A DNA stretch of 64,000 nt from DATFQI01 sp963816955 (GCA_963816955.1 CAWFME010000006.1:87678-151677), one strand, 5' to 3'; shown: positions 53,364-63,000, counted from the first letter of the stretch. The notes: generated by a model from the letters alone, not told the origin. Numbers and translations are program-made.

Positions 53364-53885
53364 ATGTTCCGCTGGTACGTCATCAACACCTACTCGGGTC
53401 ACGAGAACAAGGTCAAGCAGAACCTCGAGCACCGCGTCGTCTCGCTCAATCAGCAGCGCGCCGTGCGCCAGGTCGTCGTGCCCACGGAGACCGTCCAGGA
53501 GATGAAGGACAACCAGAAGGTCTCCGTCGAGAAGCGCACGATGCCGGGCTACGTGCTCGTCAACATGGACCTCAACGAGGACTCGTGGTCGCTCGTGAAG
53601 GGCACCCCCGGGGTGACCGGCTTCGTCGGCGCCTCGAACGAGCCGATCCCGCTCACGCAGGCCGAGGTCGACCGGCTCCTGCATCGCGAGGTCGCCGTCC
53701 GCGCCCCGAGCCGCGCCCAGTTCTCGATCGGCGAGTCCGTCAAGGTCATCTCCGGCCCGCTGTCTGACTTCTCCGGCGAGATCTCCGAGATCAACGAGGA
53801 CGCGTCCAAGCTCAAGGTGCTGGTATCCATCTTCGGGCGCGAGACGCCAGTCGAGGTCGGCTACGACCAGGTGAAGAAGATCTAG
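53364..53885 (+). CDS. nusG: Transcription elongation/antitermination factor NusG
   Basis: The 173-residue protein has the NGN domain (MFRWYVINTYSGHENKVKQN; RTMPGYVLVNMDL; GVTGFVGASNEPIPL) and a C-terminal KOW domain (SIGESVKVISGPLSDFSGEI, then SKLKVLVSIFGRETPVEV). It binds RNA polymerase and couples transcription to translation. Unlike several neighbours, its frame is intact. No strong Shine-Dalgarno is seen in the 33 bases after secE, which suggests coupled or leaderless-type initiation. Confidence 0.95.
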   Translation: MFRWYVINTYSGHENKVKQNLEHRVVSLNQQRAVRQVVVPTETVQEMKDNQKVSVEKRTMPGYVLVNMDLNEDSWSLVKGTPGVTGFVGASNEPIPLTQAEVDRLLHREVAVRAPSRAQFSIGESVKVISGPLSDFSGEISEINEDASKLKVLVSIFGRETPVEVGYDQVKKI

Positions 53886-53887
53886 AT

Positions 53888-54314
53888 ATGGCCAAGAAAG
53901 TCCTTACAACGATCAAGCTGCAGGCCCCGGGCGGCCAGGCGTCGCCGGCCCCGCCGGTGGGCCCGGCGCTGGGCCAGCACGGCATCAACATCATGGAGTT
54001 CGTCAAGGCGTTCAACGCCCAGACGCAGCGGCGACATGGGGACGACCATCCCCGTGGTCATCACCGTCTACGAGGACCGCTCGTTCACGTTCGTGACCAA
54101 GACGCCGCCCGCCGCGGTGCTGATCCGCCAGGCGATCGGGATCGAGAAGGGCTCGGGCGAGCCCAACCGGACCAAGGTCGGCACGATCTCCAAGGACCAG
54201 GTGCGCGCGATCGCCGAGAAGAAGCTCGCCGACCTCAACGCGCACGACGTCGACCAGGCGGCGAAGATCATCGAGGGCACCGCGCGCTCGATGGGCGTGG
54301 AGGTCGTGGCGTAA
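53888..54314 (+). CDS. rplK: 50S ribosomal protein L11 (frameshifted)
   Basis: L11 binds 23S rRNA in the GTPase centre. The first frame gives KKVLTTIKLQAPGGQASPAP and LGQHGINIMEFVKAFNAQTQ. Near 54034 the frame shifts and continues MGTTIPVVITVYEDRSFTFV, TKTPPAAVLIRQAIG, and ends EGTARSMGVEVVA. Two missing bases (CGCGGC read as CGGC) restore the family sequence, so this is almost certainly an assembly error. The TAA overlaps the rplA ATG by one base. Confidence 0.92.
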
Positions 54315-55070
54315 TGCCCAAGCACGGCAAGGCGCTACATCGAGGCCCGTTCCAAGGTCGACCGCGAGCGCGAGTACGGCCCCGCGCGAGGCGGTCCGCC
54401 TCGTCAAGGAGACCAAGCGCGCGAAGTTCGACGAGTCCGTCGAGGTGCACATCCGCACCGGGCTGAACGTCCGCCACGCGGACGAGCAGCTGCGCGGCAC
54501 GATCGCGCTCCCGCACGGCCTCGGCAAGGAGGTCAAGATCGCCGTCTTCGCCAAGGGCGACAAGGCGCGCGAGGCCGAGGAGGCCGGCGCGGACTACGTC
54601 GGCGCCGACGATCTCGCCAAGCGCGTCCAGGACGAGGGCTTCACCGACTTCGACGTCGCGATCGCGACGCCGGACATGATGCCCGTCGTCGGCCGCCTCG
54701 GGCCGCATCCTGGGCCCGCAGGGCAAGATGCCCAACCCGAAGGTCGGCACCGTGACGATGGACGTCAAGAAGGCCGTCGAGGAGTCCAAGGCCGGCAAGG
54801 TCGAGTACCGCACGGACCGCACCGCGATCGTGCACATGACCGCTCGGCAAGACCTCCTTCGAGGAGCGCCAGCTGCTCGAGAACTACCAGGCGATCGTCG
54901 AGGAGCTCATCCGCGCGAAGCCGTCGGCCGCGAAGGGCAAGTACCTGCGGACGATCGTGATGGCCTCCACCATGGGCCCCGGCATCAAGGTGGACCCGTC
55001 GAAGACCCGTGACCTGATCGAGGCCGACGACAACGTCGGCGGAAGCGCGGTCGAAGCAGCGCTCTCGTAG
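54314..55070 (+). CDS. rplA: 50S ribosomal protein L1 (several frameshifts)
   Basis: About 250 residues across breaks near 54330, 54382, 54705 and 54840. Pieces in order: MPKHGK; YIEARSKVDREREYGP; REAVRLVKETKRAKFDESVE; LNVRHADEQLRGTIALPHGL; KEVKIAVFAKGDKAREAEEA; RILGPQGKMPNPKVGTVTMD; KAGKVEYRTDRTAIVHM; FEERQLLENYQAIVEELIRA. The end is GSAVEAALS. All are standard L1. L1 also represses its own operon in many bacteria. Four breaks in one essential gene argue for sequence error rather than decay. Confidence 0.92.
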
Positions 55071-55135
55071 CACCCGACTTCATCCATCCCCCAGAGACCG
55101 CCGGCAGCTCGTAAGTCCGGCACAGGAGGAAGCTT
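55071..55135 (+). ncRNA. Probable L10 leader (ribosomal protein autoregulatory RNA)
   Basis: The 65 bases before rplJ contain CAGAGACCGCCGGCAGC followed by GTAAGTCCGGC. This fits the L10-leader element, where ribosomal protein L10(L12)4 binds its own mRNA. The GCCGG/CCGGC pairing is visible. It ends at the AGGAGGA ribosome binding site. Confidence 0.5.
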
Positions 55136-55771
55136 TTGAACCGAGACCAGAAGGCCGCGGTCATCGAAGAGGTGGCCGGGCAGATCCAGGAAGCAGACGC
55201 GGTGTTCGCGGTCGACTACCGCGGCATCTCCGTCCCGCAGGCCGCCGAGCTGCGCACCAAGCTGCGCGACGCGGACGCCAGCTTCCGGATCGTCAAGAAC
55301 ACGCTGACCGAGCGGGCCGCCGACCAGGCGGGCGCCGAGGGGCTCAAGGAGCTGCTCGAGGGCCCGACGGCGATGACGTTCGTCCGCGGCGACGCCGCGG
55401 CGGCCGCCAAGGCGCTGCGCGACTTCCGCCGGGCCACCCAGCTGCTGGAGTTCAAGGGCGGCTGGATGAACGGCGACGCGCTCATCGCCCGACGAGATCG
55501 ACTCGATCGCCCAGCTCCCGTCCCGCGACGTCCTCTACGGGCGCCTCGTGGGCATGGTGGCCTCCCCGCTCACCGGCCTCGCGTCGGCGATGGGCGGGCT
55601 CATCGGCGGCCTCGCCCGCCAGCTGCAGGCGATCGCCGACCAGGGCCTCGTCGGCGGCGACTCGCCGGCTCCGCGGCCTCGGCCGCTCCGGCCGCCGAGG
55701 ACGACTTCCGAACCGCGCCGAGGAGACCCCGGCCGAGACCGCACCACTTCCGAATCGAGAACAAGGAGTAA
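55136..55771 (+). CDS. rplJ: 50S ribosomal protein L10 (frameshifted)
   Basis: L10 anchors the L7/L12 stalk. The TTG at 55136 is chosen because CAGGAGGAA lies 6 bases upstream and it opens NRDQKAAVIEEVAGQIQEAD. Then follow DYRGISVPQAAELRTKLRDA, RIVKNTLTERAADQAGAEGL and GPTAMTFVRGDAAAAAKAL. Near 55490 the frame breaks and another carries DEIDSIAQLPSRDVLYGRLV and MVASPLTGLASAMGGLIGGL; a further shift near 55676 leads to the Ala/Glu-rich tail. ENKE and TAA at 55771 are the likely end. Confidence 0.92.
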   Translation: MNRDQKAAVIEEVAGQIQEADAVFAVDYRGISVPQAAELRTKLRDADASFRIVKNTLTERAADQAGAEGLKELLEGPTAMTFVRGDAAAAAKALRDFRRATQLLEFKGGWMNGDALIARRDRLDRPAPVPRRPLRAPRGHGGLPAHRPRVGDGRAHRRPRPPAAGDRRPGPRRRRLAGSAASAAPAAEDDFRTAPRRPRPRPHHFRIENKE

Positions 55772-55774
55772 ACC

Positions 55775-56161
55775 ATGGCCACCAGCACCGCAGAGTGGAT
55801 CGACGAGCTGAAGTCGATCTCCGTGCTCGAGCTCTCCGAGCGCATCAAGGCCCTCGAGGAGGAGTTCGGCGTCTCCGCGGCGGCCGTGGCCGCCGCGGCC
55901 CCGGCCGGTGGCGGCGGTGGCGGCGACGCCGCTGAGGCCGCCGAGGAGCAGACCGCGTTCGACGTCGTCCTCACCGGCGCCGGCGACAAGAAGATCCAGG
56001 TCATCAAGGTCGTCCGCGCGGCGACCGGCCTCGGCCTCAAGGAGGCCAAGGCGCTCGTCGACGAGGCCCCCAAGCCCATCAAGGAGGGCGTCGAGCGCGA
56101 GGAGGCCGACAAGCTCAAGGCCGACCTCGAGGAGGCCGGCGCCTCCGTCGAGGTCAAGTAG
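55775..56161 (+). CDS. rplL: 50S ribosomal protein L7/L12
   Basis: The 128-residue acidic stalk protein recruits translation GTPases. It has the dimerisation domain (WIDELKSISVLELSERIKAL), an Ala/Gly hinge (about 42-58) and the C-terminal domain (FDVVLTGAGDKKIQVIKVVR; TGLGLKEAKALVDEAPKPIK). The frame is intact. GGAGTAAACC gives the ribosome binding site, and a strong terminator follows 26 bases later. Confidence 0.95.
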   Translation: MATSTAEWIDELKSISVLELSERIKALEEEFGVSAAAVAAAAPAGGGGGGDAAEAAEEQTAFDVVLTGAGDKKIQVIKVVRAATGLGLKEAKALVDEAPKPIKEGVEREEADKLKADLEEAGASVEVK

Positions 56162-56187
56162 CTCCGGCAACCGGACCTGAAGCATTT

Positions 56188-56211
56188 GAGGGCGGCCTGC
56201 GGGCCGCCCTC
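56188..56211. terminator. Strong terminator after rplL
   Basis: A perfect 10-bp stem GAGGGCGGCC/GGCCGCCCTC with loop TGCG, followed by GGTTGTTCT. It lies between rplL and the convergent membrane glycosyltransferase (stop 56219) and can serve both strands. Confidence 0.85.
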
Positions 56212-56218
56212 GGTTGTT

Positions 56219-57750
56219 CTAGGGCCGGACGTGGACCTGGAACCCCAGCGCGCTGTTCCTCGGCAGCACGGGCCTCAGGCCCTCCAGCGCATCGCGCAGG
56301 TAGTCCGTGCGGTATCGGTCGACGACCACGATCGCCGCCGGCGGATTCCGCCGCAGCTCGGCAGCGATCTCCGCGTACGGCGGCTGCGGCCGGTGACAGG
56401 TGGTGCAGAGGATCCTCGACGCGGGCCGGCGGTCGGCGAGCCAGTACGCCCCGGCGGCGAACTCGCCGGCGATGTAGACGAGATCGTCGGCCCCGGTCGT
56501 TCCCCGCAGGACCTCGGCGACGGCCTCGTCGGAGACGTCCGGTGGCCGGACGGAAGGGCCGGCGGCGAGATCGTCTACGGCCAGCCCGCCCGGCCGGATC
56601 GGGCTCTCGAGGTCGGCGGGGAGCCGCACCGCAGCCGACACGGACCGGTCCGCGCGGTCCTGGATCCCGTAGTGCACCGAGAGCGGCGCGAGGAGTAGCG
56701 CGGCGATCGCGGCGACCCGCGCCCAGCTGATCCGCGCGCCGACGTCGGCGATGGTCGCCAGCGCGGCGCCGATCATGATCGACAGCGGCGGCGCCAGCGG
56801 GACGAAGTAGTAGGAGAAGTCGCGGACCTGGACCTTGGCCTCCAGGTACATCAGTAGGCCCCACACCCCGGCGATCAGGAGCAGCGGCCGGTATCGCGGC
56901 GAGAACGCCCACGCGAAGATCAGCGCACCGACGCCGAACACGACGAAGCCCACGGTGGGCGACCACCAGAGGAAGTCGAAGAGCCCGCGGGCGCCGTGCG
57001 CGGTGAGCTCGTCGAGTGCGGGAGCGGTGTAGCGCTCGTTGAACGTCACGACCCCGAAGCGCAGGTCGTCCAGCGTGCCGGTGACGACGAACGGCAGGAC
57101 GCTCGCGACCACGACCGCCATGCCGCCCGCGACCATGAGGACCATGGGCCTGGCCCGGCCCCCGGGGCGCCCGAGGGCGAGCTCGACGCAGAGCACCGCG
57201 AGCAGGCCGAAGCTCGGCTTGCAGGCGAAGAGCACGCCGAGGGCGGCGCCGCTCACCGCAGCCCAGCCGCTCCCGCCTGGCTCCCTCGCCCGGTCAGCGG
57301 CCCAGACGGCCCCGACCATCGCCGGCAGCAGCATCTGCTCGAGGTTCGGGCTCTGCGCCGCGAACGCCTCCGACGATCCCGCGAGCCCGTAGACCAGCGC
57401 CGCAGCCCACGCCGCGCGGGCGTCGGCGCGCCGCCTCACGAGCGAGGCCAGCAGCGCCACCGAGGCCAGGAACGACACCAGGAGGATGATCCGCACCCCG
57501 AGCGCCGACTCGAAAGAGAGGACGCTGATGACGGCGTAGAGCCAGTACGTCAGCGGCCCTTGTGATCGAAGAGGTCGCGGTACGGCATGTGGCCGTCGAG
57601 CACGTTGGAGCCAATGGTCAGGTAGACGATCGGGTCGAACTCGATGGGGTCGTTCAGCCCGCGGAGGCGCACCGCGAGCGTGACCAGGGCTGCGGCTGCG
57701 AACGCCGCCACCGCCGATCTCCCGAACCGTGCGAATCCGTTCGAGACCAT
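56219..57750 (-). CDS. Polytopic membrane glycosyltransferase, GT39/ArnT-like (one frameshift)
   Basis: About 511 residues. It starts MVSNGFARFGRSAVAAFAAA, continues with a first-loop IEFDPIVYLTIGSNVLDGHM and PYRDLFDHKG (the early acidic-residue loop typical of GT-C enzymes), then after a frame break near 57558 LTYWLYAVISVLSFESALGV and eight or more further membrane helices. AKVQVRDFSYYFVPLAPPLS is a late loop, and a soluble C-terminus ends LPRNSALGFQVHVRP. Adding one C at the break (GGGCC to GGGCCC) restores KGPLTYW. It would transfer a sugar from a polyprenyl-phosphate donor to an outer acceptor. Confidence 0.82.
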
Positions 57751-57792
57751 CTCGACGGATGCTAATCCGAAAATGCGAGATCCCGGTGGCAG

Positions 57793-57814
57793 CGCGAAGA
57801 GGGGCCCGTCGGCC
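57793..57814. repeat. Degenerate copy of the hairpin found after the ABC exporter
   Basis: GCGAAGAGGGGCCCGTCGGC matches the left arm and loop of the hairpin at 59855-59890, lacking two bases of the arm, while the right arm is altered. The pair brackets the ABC exporter gene. It may be a duplicated terminator. Confidence 0.45.
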
Positions 57815-57896
57815 GTCCCTGCTCAAGGGGTCAGGCCGCCTGGACATATAGCCCAGACGGCTTGGAGGTCGCCCTGAGTAGGCTTTCGGCCTCGAA

Positions 57897-59837
57897 ATGG
57901 CGAAATTCAGACGAGCCGAAGCCGCGCCGGACAACGAGCCGGAGTACCGGCCGTTCACGATCGACGACTTCAACCCGCAGGACAGGAAGGCCGGATTACG
58001 GCGCATCCCACGTCTGACTTGGGGTGCCATCCTGCTCGTCCGGCAGGCCGCTCCGCGCCAGCTTGCCGCGACCACGGTGCTGCAGGTGTTCGCCGCCGCC
58101 GGTACCGCCGGTCAGCTCTTGGCCGCGCGCGAGATCCTGCAGTCGCTGATCCTGTTCAGCGCCGAGGGCGACGAGAACGTGCTGCTCCTGCCGTTCGCGC
58201 TGTTCGTCGGGATCATGGCTGCAGTGGGCGCGGTGAACGCGCTGATCAACCATCAGCGCGTACTGCTCACGGAGTACGTGTCCCGGTTCGCGTTCTACGA
58301 GATCATCCGCGCAGGGACGAGGGTCGACTATGCCCTGCTGGAGACCCCGCAGTTCTACGACCAGCTCCAGCGAGCGATCGCCTCCGGGAACGCCAGGCTC
58401 GTCGGCATGGTGACGAGCGTGACGCAGCTCACGACGAGCGTGGTGACATCCGTCGGCATCGCCGCCGTCCTCTTCGCGATGGAGCCGTTGCTCGTCCTCT
58501 TGGTGCTGGCGGCGGCGGTGCCGACGCTGATCACCGCGATCATCAACAGCGGAGCCACGTACGCCTTCGAGTACGGCATGACGCCGGAGGCGCGCGAACG
58601 CGCGTACCTCATGACATTGATGACGACCCGCGAGCCTGCCAAGGAGTTGCGCCTCCACGGCCTCTCAGCGCACCTCCGAGATCGCTACGACTTCCTCACG
58701 GAGGAGCGGCTGACCCGCCTTCGGGCCTTCCTCCGGGCCCGCCTGCGCATCACTCTCGTCGGAACCTCCTCGAATGCCATCGGCATGGGCATCGCTCTCG
58801 GCGCGCTCATCCTCCTCTTGGCGACGAATCGCATCGACGTTGCGGACGCACTCACGGCCGGCGTCGCGATGCAGCAGCTCTCCAGCAGGTTCGCCGCGGT
58901 CACGACCAGCGTCGCCCAGCTGATCGAGGGTGGCATGTTCCTCGACGATTTCCACACCTTCCTTGCCCTCGGAGCTGCTGCTCCCGAAGACTCCGAGGAA
59001 GACGAGCCGGTCGAGCCGGCGGGGGCCTGCCAGTCGGTTCGGTTCGAGAGTGTCTCGTTCACGTACCCGACCCGTACCGAGCCCGCGCTCGAGGACGTGT
59101 CGCTCGAGATCGGCGATGGTGAGGTCATCGCACTCGTCGGCGCCAACGGGTCAGGGAAGACCACCGTGGTGAAGCTGCTCTGTCAACTCTATGAGCCCAC
59201 CAGCGGCCGCATCACATGGAACGGACGCGACACGCGCGACCTCAGCGCGGCCGCGATCCATGAGGAGATGACGATCCTCTTCCAGGACTACGTCAGGTAC
59301 CACCTCACTGCCCTCGACAACATCGTGTTCGGCCGCGTCGAGCGAGCGGACGACACGGAAGCCGCCATTGTCGCCGCAAAGCAGACTGGGGCCGATGCGT
59401 TCCTGAGCGAGCTCCCGCACGGATATCAGACGCGGCTGGGCCTCCAGTTCCAGCGCGGACACGAGCTTTCGGGCGGGCAGTGGCAGCGTCTCGCACTGGC
59501 TCGGGCGTTCTTCCGCGAAGGAAGCCTGCTCATCCTCGACGAGCCGACGGCGTCCCTGGATGCCCGCGCTGAGCACGACCTCTTCATGCAGATGCGACGG
59601 CTCGCAGAGGGGCGTTCGGTCGTACTCGTCTCGCACCGCTTCTCCAGCGTGCGTTCCGCAGACCGGATCTATGTCCTCGAAGGCGGCCGGATCATCGAGC
59701 GGGGTTCCCACGACGAGCTCATCGCGCTCAACGGCCATTACGCCGAGCTCTTCAATCTCCAAGCGGCTGCCTACCTCGGCCCGAACGCTCCGCTGTTGGA
59801 CGAATCCCGTGCGACGAGCACCGGTCCGCTCGAGTGA
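57897..59837 (+). CDS. ABC transporter, fused permease and ATPase (type I exporter)
   Basis: The 646-residue protein has an N-terminal 50-residue hydrophilic part, a membrane domain (about 55-365, with helices such as IAAVLFAMEPLLVLLVLAAA and NAIGMGIALGALILLLATNR) and an ATPase domain (from about 385): VGANGSGKTTVVKLLCQLYE (Walker A), FQDYVRYHLT (Q-loop), ELSGGQWQRLALARAFFREG, LLILDEPTASLDARAE (Walker B), LVSHRF (H-loop). It lacks a C39 peptidase domain. Exporters of this type accompany lasso and other RiPP loci; a precursor lies 4 kb downstream. Codon use appears less GC-biased than in the surrounding genes, and the frame is intact. Confidence 0.9.
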   Translation: MAKFRRAEAAPDNEPEYRPFTIDDFNPQDRKAGLRRIPRLTWGAILLVRQAAPRQLAATTVLQVFAAAGTAGQLLAAREILQSLILFSAEGDENVLLLPFALFVGIMAAVGAVNALINHQRVLLTEYVSRFAFYEIIRAGTRVDYALLETPQFYDQLQRAIASGNARLVGMVTSVTQLTTSVVTSVGIAAVLFAMEPLLVLLVLAAAVPTLITAIINSGATYAFEYGMTPEARERAYLMTLMTTREPAKELRLHGLSAHLRDRYDFLTEERLTRLRAFLRARLRITLVGTSSNAIGMGIALGALILLLATNRIDVADALTAGVAMQQLSSRFAAVTTSVAQLIEGGMFLDDFHTFLALGAAAPEDSEEDEPVEPAGACQSVRFESVSFTYPTRTEPALEDVSLEIGDGEVIALVGANGSGKTTVVKLLCQLYEPTSGRITWNGRDTRDLSAAAIHEEMTILFQDYVRYHLTALDNIVFGRVERADDTEAAIVAAKQTGADAFLSELPHGYQTRLGLQFQRGHELSGGQWQRLALARAFFREGSLLILDEPTASLDARAEHDLFMQMRRLAEGRSVVLVSHRFSSVRSADRIYVLEGGRIIERGSHDELIALNGHYAELFNLQAAAYLGPNAPLLDESRATSTGPLE

Positions 59838-59854
59838 TCAAGGCGAGGTGAAAC

Positions 59855-59890
59855 GCGAAGAGGGGCGGCCCGTCGGCCGCCCCTCTTCGC
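59855..59890. terminator. Strong hairpin after the ABC exporter
   Basis: A perfect 16-bp stem (GCGAAGAGGGGCGGCC against GGCCGCCCCTCTTCGC) with loop CGTC follows the exporter stop by 17 bases, then TTCCCCCC. The rest of the stretch to 60060 (170 bases) holds no gene I can support. Confidence 0.8.
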
Positions 59891-60060
59891 TTCCCCCCTA
59901 CTGACCGCGAGCCTTGTCGTTTGGCCGGTCCTGCACCGGATGCTGCGCGTGAGGCTCATGGTTGGGCGTACGGGCCTCAGCGCGGGGGCTGCGTGTTCGG
60001 GCATGAGAGAACGTACAGGCGCCGGACAAACCGCGCCATCCCCCAGACGGGGTAATCCGC

Positions 60061-60873
60061 TCAGAACGGCTTTAGCCGCTTCTTGGTCTTGTGCTCGGGA
60101 GCCGGGCGGCCATCGGCCGTCTTGCCGCGGAAGTAGTCGCCCTCCCACGCCTCTCGCGCGTCGGCGTGTGCCGTGGTGTGCTGCGAGAGGAACTTCCGCA
60201 GCAGGATGTCCTTGCGTCCCTCGACGAAGGCCTCCCATCCCGCCTCCGTGCCCTCGTCGTCGGCGACGGGTCGGATCTCCGGCGCGAAGGCCTCGAGATC
60301 GTGGCGGCGATGGGGGATGACCATGCAGAACGGCTCGTCCTGCTCGAACCTGACCGGATGGCCGGGACGGGTGACCTTCCAGTTCATGGTGAACGTGGAG
60401 GTCGACCAGTCGGTCTCGACCAGCCCCTCGAGCGCGCGACGCCGTCCTTCGGCCAGTTCGCCGGGCCGCGGGCGAGCAGGTTGAAGCCGGGAGGCGTCCG
60501 GAAGAGGTACGGCACCGCCCAAGGACATGATGCCGTAGCCGAAGTGGCTGACCGCGGTACGTGGGTGCGGAACGCTGCCGTCGTCGAAGTCGAGGATGAG
60601 CGAGTCGGGTGGTCGCCGCCGTCCCACGTTGCCTGGAAGCCGTAGGGATTGTGGATGACCCAGCCCGCTTCGTTCGCCGCGAGCAAGGGCAGGCACCGGT
60701 TCGCCCACCGCTGCACGGTCGCATTCATCCAGTCGCGCCAGCCGAGGCGCAGGAACGATCTCCATTGCCGGGGCCGGCTCGCGATGGTATGCGAGGAACG
60801 GAAGGCCGGTCCCCGGGCGTTCCAGATCTCCCATCGTCTGACGCACCACGATACTGTCACCAGAGCCGGTCAC
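60061..60873 (-). CDS. DUF6065-like protein (several frameshifts)
   Basis: About 265 residues joined from frames: an N-terminal TAYHREP-like stretch (LAYHREPAPAMEIVPAP), WRDWMNATVQRWANRCLPLL, NEAGWVIHNPYGFQATWDGG, DSLILDFDDGSVPHPRTAVS, HFGYGIMSLGG, YLFRTPPGFNLLARGPANWP, and then TFTMNWKVTRPGHPVRFEQD and EPFCMVIPHRRHDLEAFAPE. The TFTMNWK-x-TRPG and E-P-x-C-M-x-P-x-R-R motifs are those of DUF6065 proteins of unknown function. The C-terminus is basic (HKTKKRLKPF). It starts 15 bases from the divergent nucleotidyltransferase gene and shares its promoter region, which suggests a common role. Confidence 0.6.
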   Translation of the reverse strand: MTGSGDSIVVRQTMGDLERPGTGLPFLAYHREPAPAMEIVPAPRLARLDECDRAAVGEPVPALARGERSGLGHPQSLRLPGNVGRRRPPDSLILDFDDGSVPHPRTAVSHFGYGIMSLGGAVPLPDASRLQPARPRPGELAEGRRRALEGLVETDWSTSTFTMNWKVTRPGHPVRFEQDEPFCMVIPHRRHDLEAFAPEIRPVADDEGTEAGWEAFVEGRKDILLRKFLSQHTTAHADAREAWEGDYFRGKTADGRPAPEHKTKKRLKPF

Positions 60874-60888
60874 GCCGGCTCCAGCTCA

Positions 60889-61845
60889 ATGTCGGGTGAC
60901 CAGACAATCCCCACGGTGCCGGCGAACTTCATGCAGGCCGGCATGCAGGCGCTCCTGATCGACCGCGTGACCGCGGAGGTCCACGGCGCGCTGGCGGCCG
61001 CCGGCATCCCGAACATCGTCCTCAAGGGGCCGGCGATCGGCAACTGGCTCTATCACCGAGACGAGGTGCGGGGCTACGGGGACAGCGACCTGCTCGTGCC
61101 CCACGACCGGTGGCGGGACGCCGGCAAAGTGCTCGCGGAGCGGGCTTTCGCAACTTCTAGGAGAACATGGCGCATCCGCGCATGGAGTCCTTCTCGTCGG
61201 ATCCCGTGGTTCCGCGGGGACCAGGACGTCGACCTGCACAGCACGATCTACGGCATCGAGGCGCCGCCCGAGGCCGTGTGGGCGGTGCTCAGCGAGGACA
61301 TCGCGACCATGGAGATCGGCGGCGAGGGCCTGCCCGTGCTCGGCGAGCCGGCCCGGGCCCTGCACGTGGCGCTGCACGCCGCCCAACACCAGGACGGCAA
61401 GGCCGTCCACGACCTCGAGAAGGCCGTCGCCCAGCTCCCCGAGAGACGTGGCGGCTCGCCGCCGACGTGGCGATCCGGCTCGGGGCGCTGCCAGCGTTCG
61501 CCGCCGGGCTGCGGCTCGTCGACGGATGGCGAGGCGCTCGCCCGCCGGATCGGGATCGACCACGCGCAGGACGCGTAGGTGATCTGCGTGCCGGCCAGGT
61601 CCCCCTCGCGGAGAGCCTCAACGAGCTACGGGAGACCCCCGGCGTCGCGGCGAAGCTCCGCGACAGGAAGGCCGAGGTGTTCCCCAAGCCCGGTTCATGC
61701 GCTGGTGGTGCCGCTCGCGGCCGCGGAACGTCCGGCATCGCCGCGCCTACCTGTGGCGCCCGGTCTACTGATCACGCATGCGCCCGCCGCGGCGATGGCC
61801 GTGTGGCGCGCCCGCAGGGGCGAACGGCACCGAAGAGAGGGTACG
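60889..61845 (+). CDS. Nucleotidyltransferase-family protein (PF14907-like; several frameshifts)
   Basis: About 300 residues from the ATG at 60889. The N-terminus TAEVHGALAAAGIPNIVLKG, then YHRDEVRGYGDSDLLVPHDR, is the nucleotidyltransferase core with the G-D-x-D metal site; DQDVDLHSTIYGIEAPPEAV follows, then ARALHVALHAAQHQDGKAVH. The end FMRWWCRSRPRNVRHRRAYL and WRPVY is in a third frame. PF14907 proteins are frequent in lasso peptide loci. Frames break near 61160, 61443, 61580, 61695 and 61770, and the real stop cannot be fixed; the next ATG is at 61846. Confidence 0.7.
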
Positions 61846-63000
61846 ATGGAGATCCTCGATGCGTCGAACCTGTTCGCGTACCACCGCAGCATGCTGCAGG
61901 ACGCTCGAGCGGGTCGACCGGTACCGCGAGGCGATCCACGCGGTGGTCCGGCCCGGCGACGTGGTGCTCGACATCGGCACCGGGACCGGCCTGCTGGCTA
62001 CTTCTCCTGCCAGGCCGGCGCCCGCCACGTGTACGCGCTCGAGGCCGGCCCGATCGCCGGACTCGCCAAGGAGTCTGCCGCGCGAACGGGTTCCAGGACC
62101 GGATCGACCGTCGTCACCGGAGACTCCACCGGGCGACGCTGCCCGAGCCGGCGGACGTGCTGGTCACCGAGACGCTGTGGAACTTCGGCATCGGCGAGGG
62201 CATGGTCGGGTTCCTCGCGGACGCCCGCAGCGCCTGCTCAAGCCCGGCGCCACCGCAGATCCCCGCCGCCGTCGACCTGTACCTGGCGCCGATCGAAGGC
62301 CGCGACTGCACGACGTCCTCACCGGGAGCCGGAGGACCGGCACGGGCTGAATTCGCTGCCGCTGCGGGCAGTACGCGGTCCAATCAGGTCCACATCCCGC
62401 GCATCGCGCCGGCCGACTTCCTCGGCGACCCGGCCCATCTGCTGAGGTCGAGCTCGACGAGCAGCACGTCCCGGACGACGGCGCCGAGGCGGCGGTGGCG
62501 GCAGCCGCGCCGGCACGCTGCACGCGCTCGCCGGCTGGTTCGAGGCCGAGCTCGCGCCCGGGATCGGCTCGGCAACGTCCCCCGGCCGAGCGCTCGAGCT
62601 GGGCACAGGTCGTCTTTCCGCTCGAGCGAGGGGTCGCGGTCGAGCCGGGCACCGCGATGCGGCCCGATCGACACCGTCGCGAACGGCACGGGATGGCGCT
62701 GGTCGACGGAGGTCGGCGGACAGCGGTTCGACCAGACTCGTGTTCGGCTTCCCCACGATCGCGCCCGCGCACGCCGTCGCGCCGCGAGCGCCCAGCCAGG
62801 ACGGCCCGCTCGGCGATCGCTGCACTTCGTCCGCTCGCGCTCGACGGGAGGCTCCTCGAGGACATCGACGACGCTCGCCGCCGGAGCGGCGACCTTCCTG
62901 GACCGGGCTCGCGGCCCTCGCCCGAGGCGCCGTCCGGAGCGGCTACGGCGCTACGGCCGCTGGGACCTCGTTGGTGCGGCCCGAGGCCTCGTCGCCGTGA
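61846..63000 (+). CDS. PRMT-like SAM-dependent methyltransferase (several frameshifts; 3' end uncertain)
   Basis: The ATG at 61846, after GAGAGGGT, gives EILDASNLFAYHRSMLQD; next come RVDRYREAIHAVVRPGDVVL (the Y-R-x-A-I helix of protein arginine methyltransferases), LDIGTGTGLLA (SAM motif I), AGARHVYALEAGPIAGLAKE (motif post-I), PEPADVLVTETLWNFGIGEG (the place of the double-E loop) and NQVHIPRIAPADFLGDPAHL. The C-terminal barrel-like part (SWAQVVFPLERGVAVEPGTA) is also PRMT-like. At least eight frame breaks occur. It may methylate the peptide of the nearby RiPP precursor or another protein. Confidence 0.65.

Noticed and set aside
54314..55070. rplA as a pseudogene
   Set aside because: All segments of L1 are conserved in alternate frames and the gene is part of an otherwise normal operon; sequence error explains it better.
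57751..57896. Gene between the glycosyltransferase and the ABC exporter
   Set aside because: No frame with a plausible start and protein-like composition; it holds only the promoter region and a degenerate hairpin repeat.
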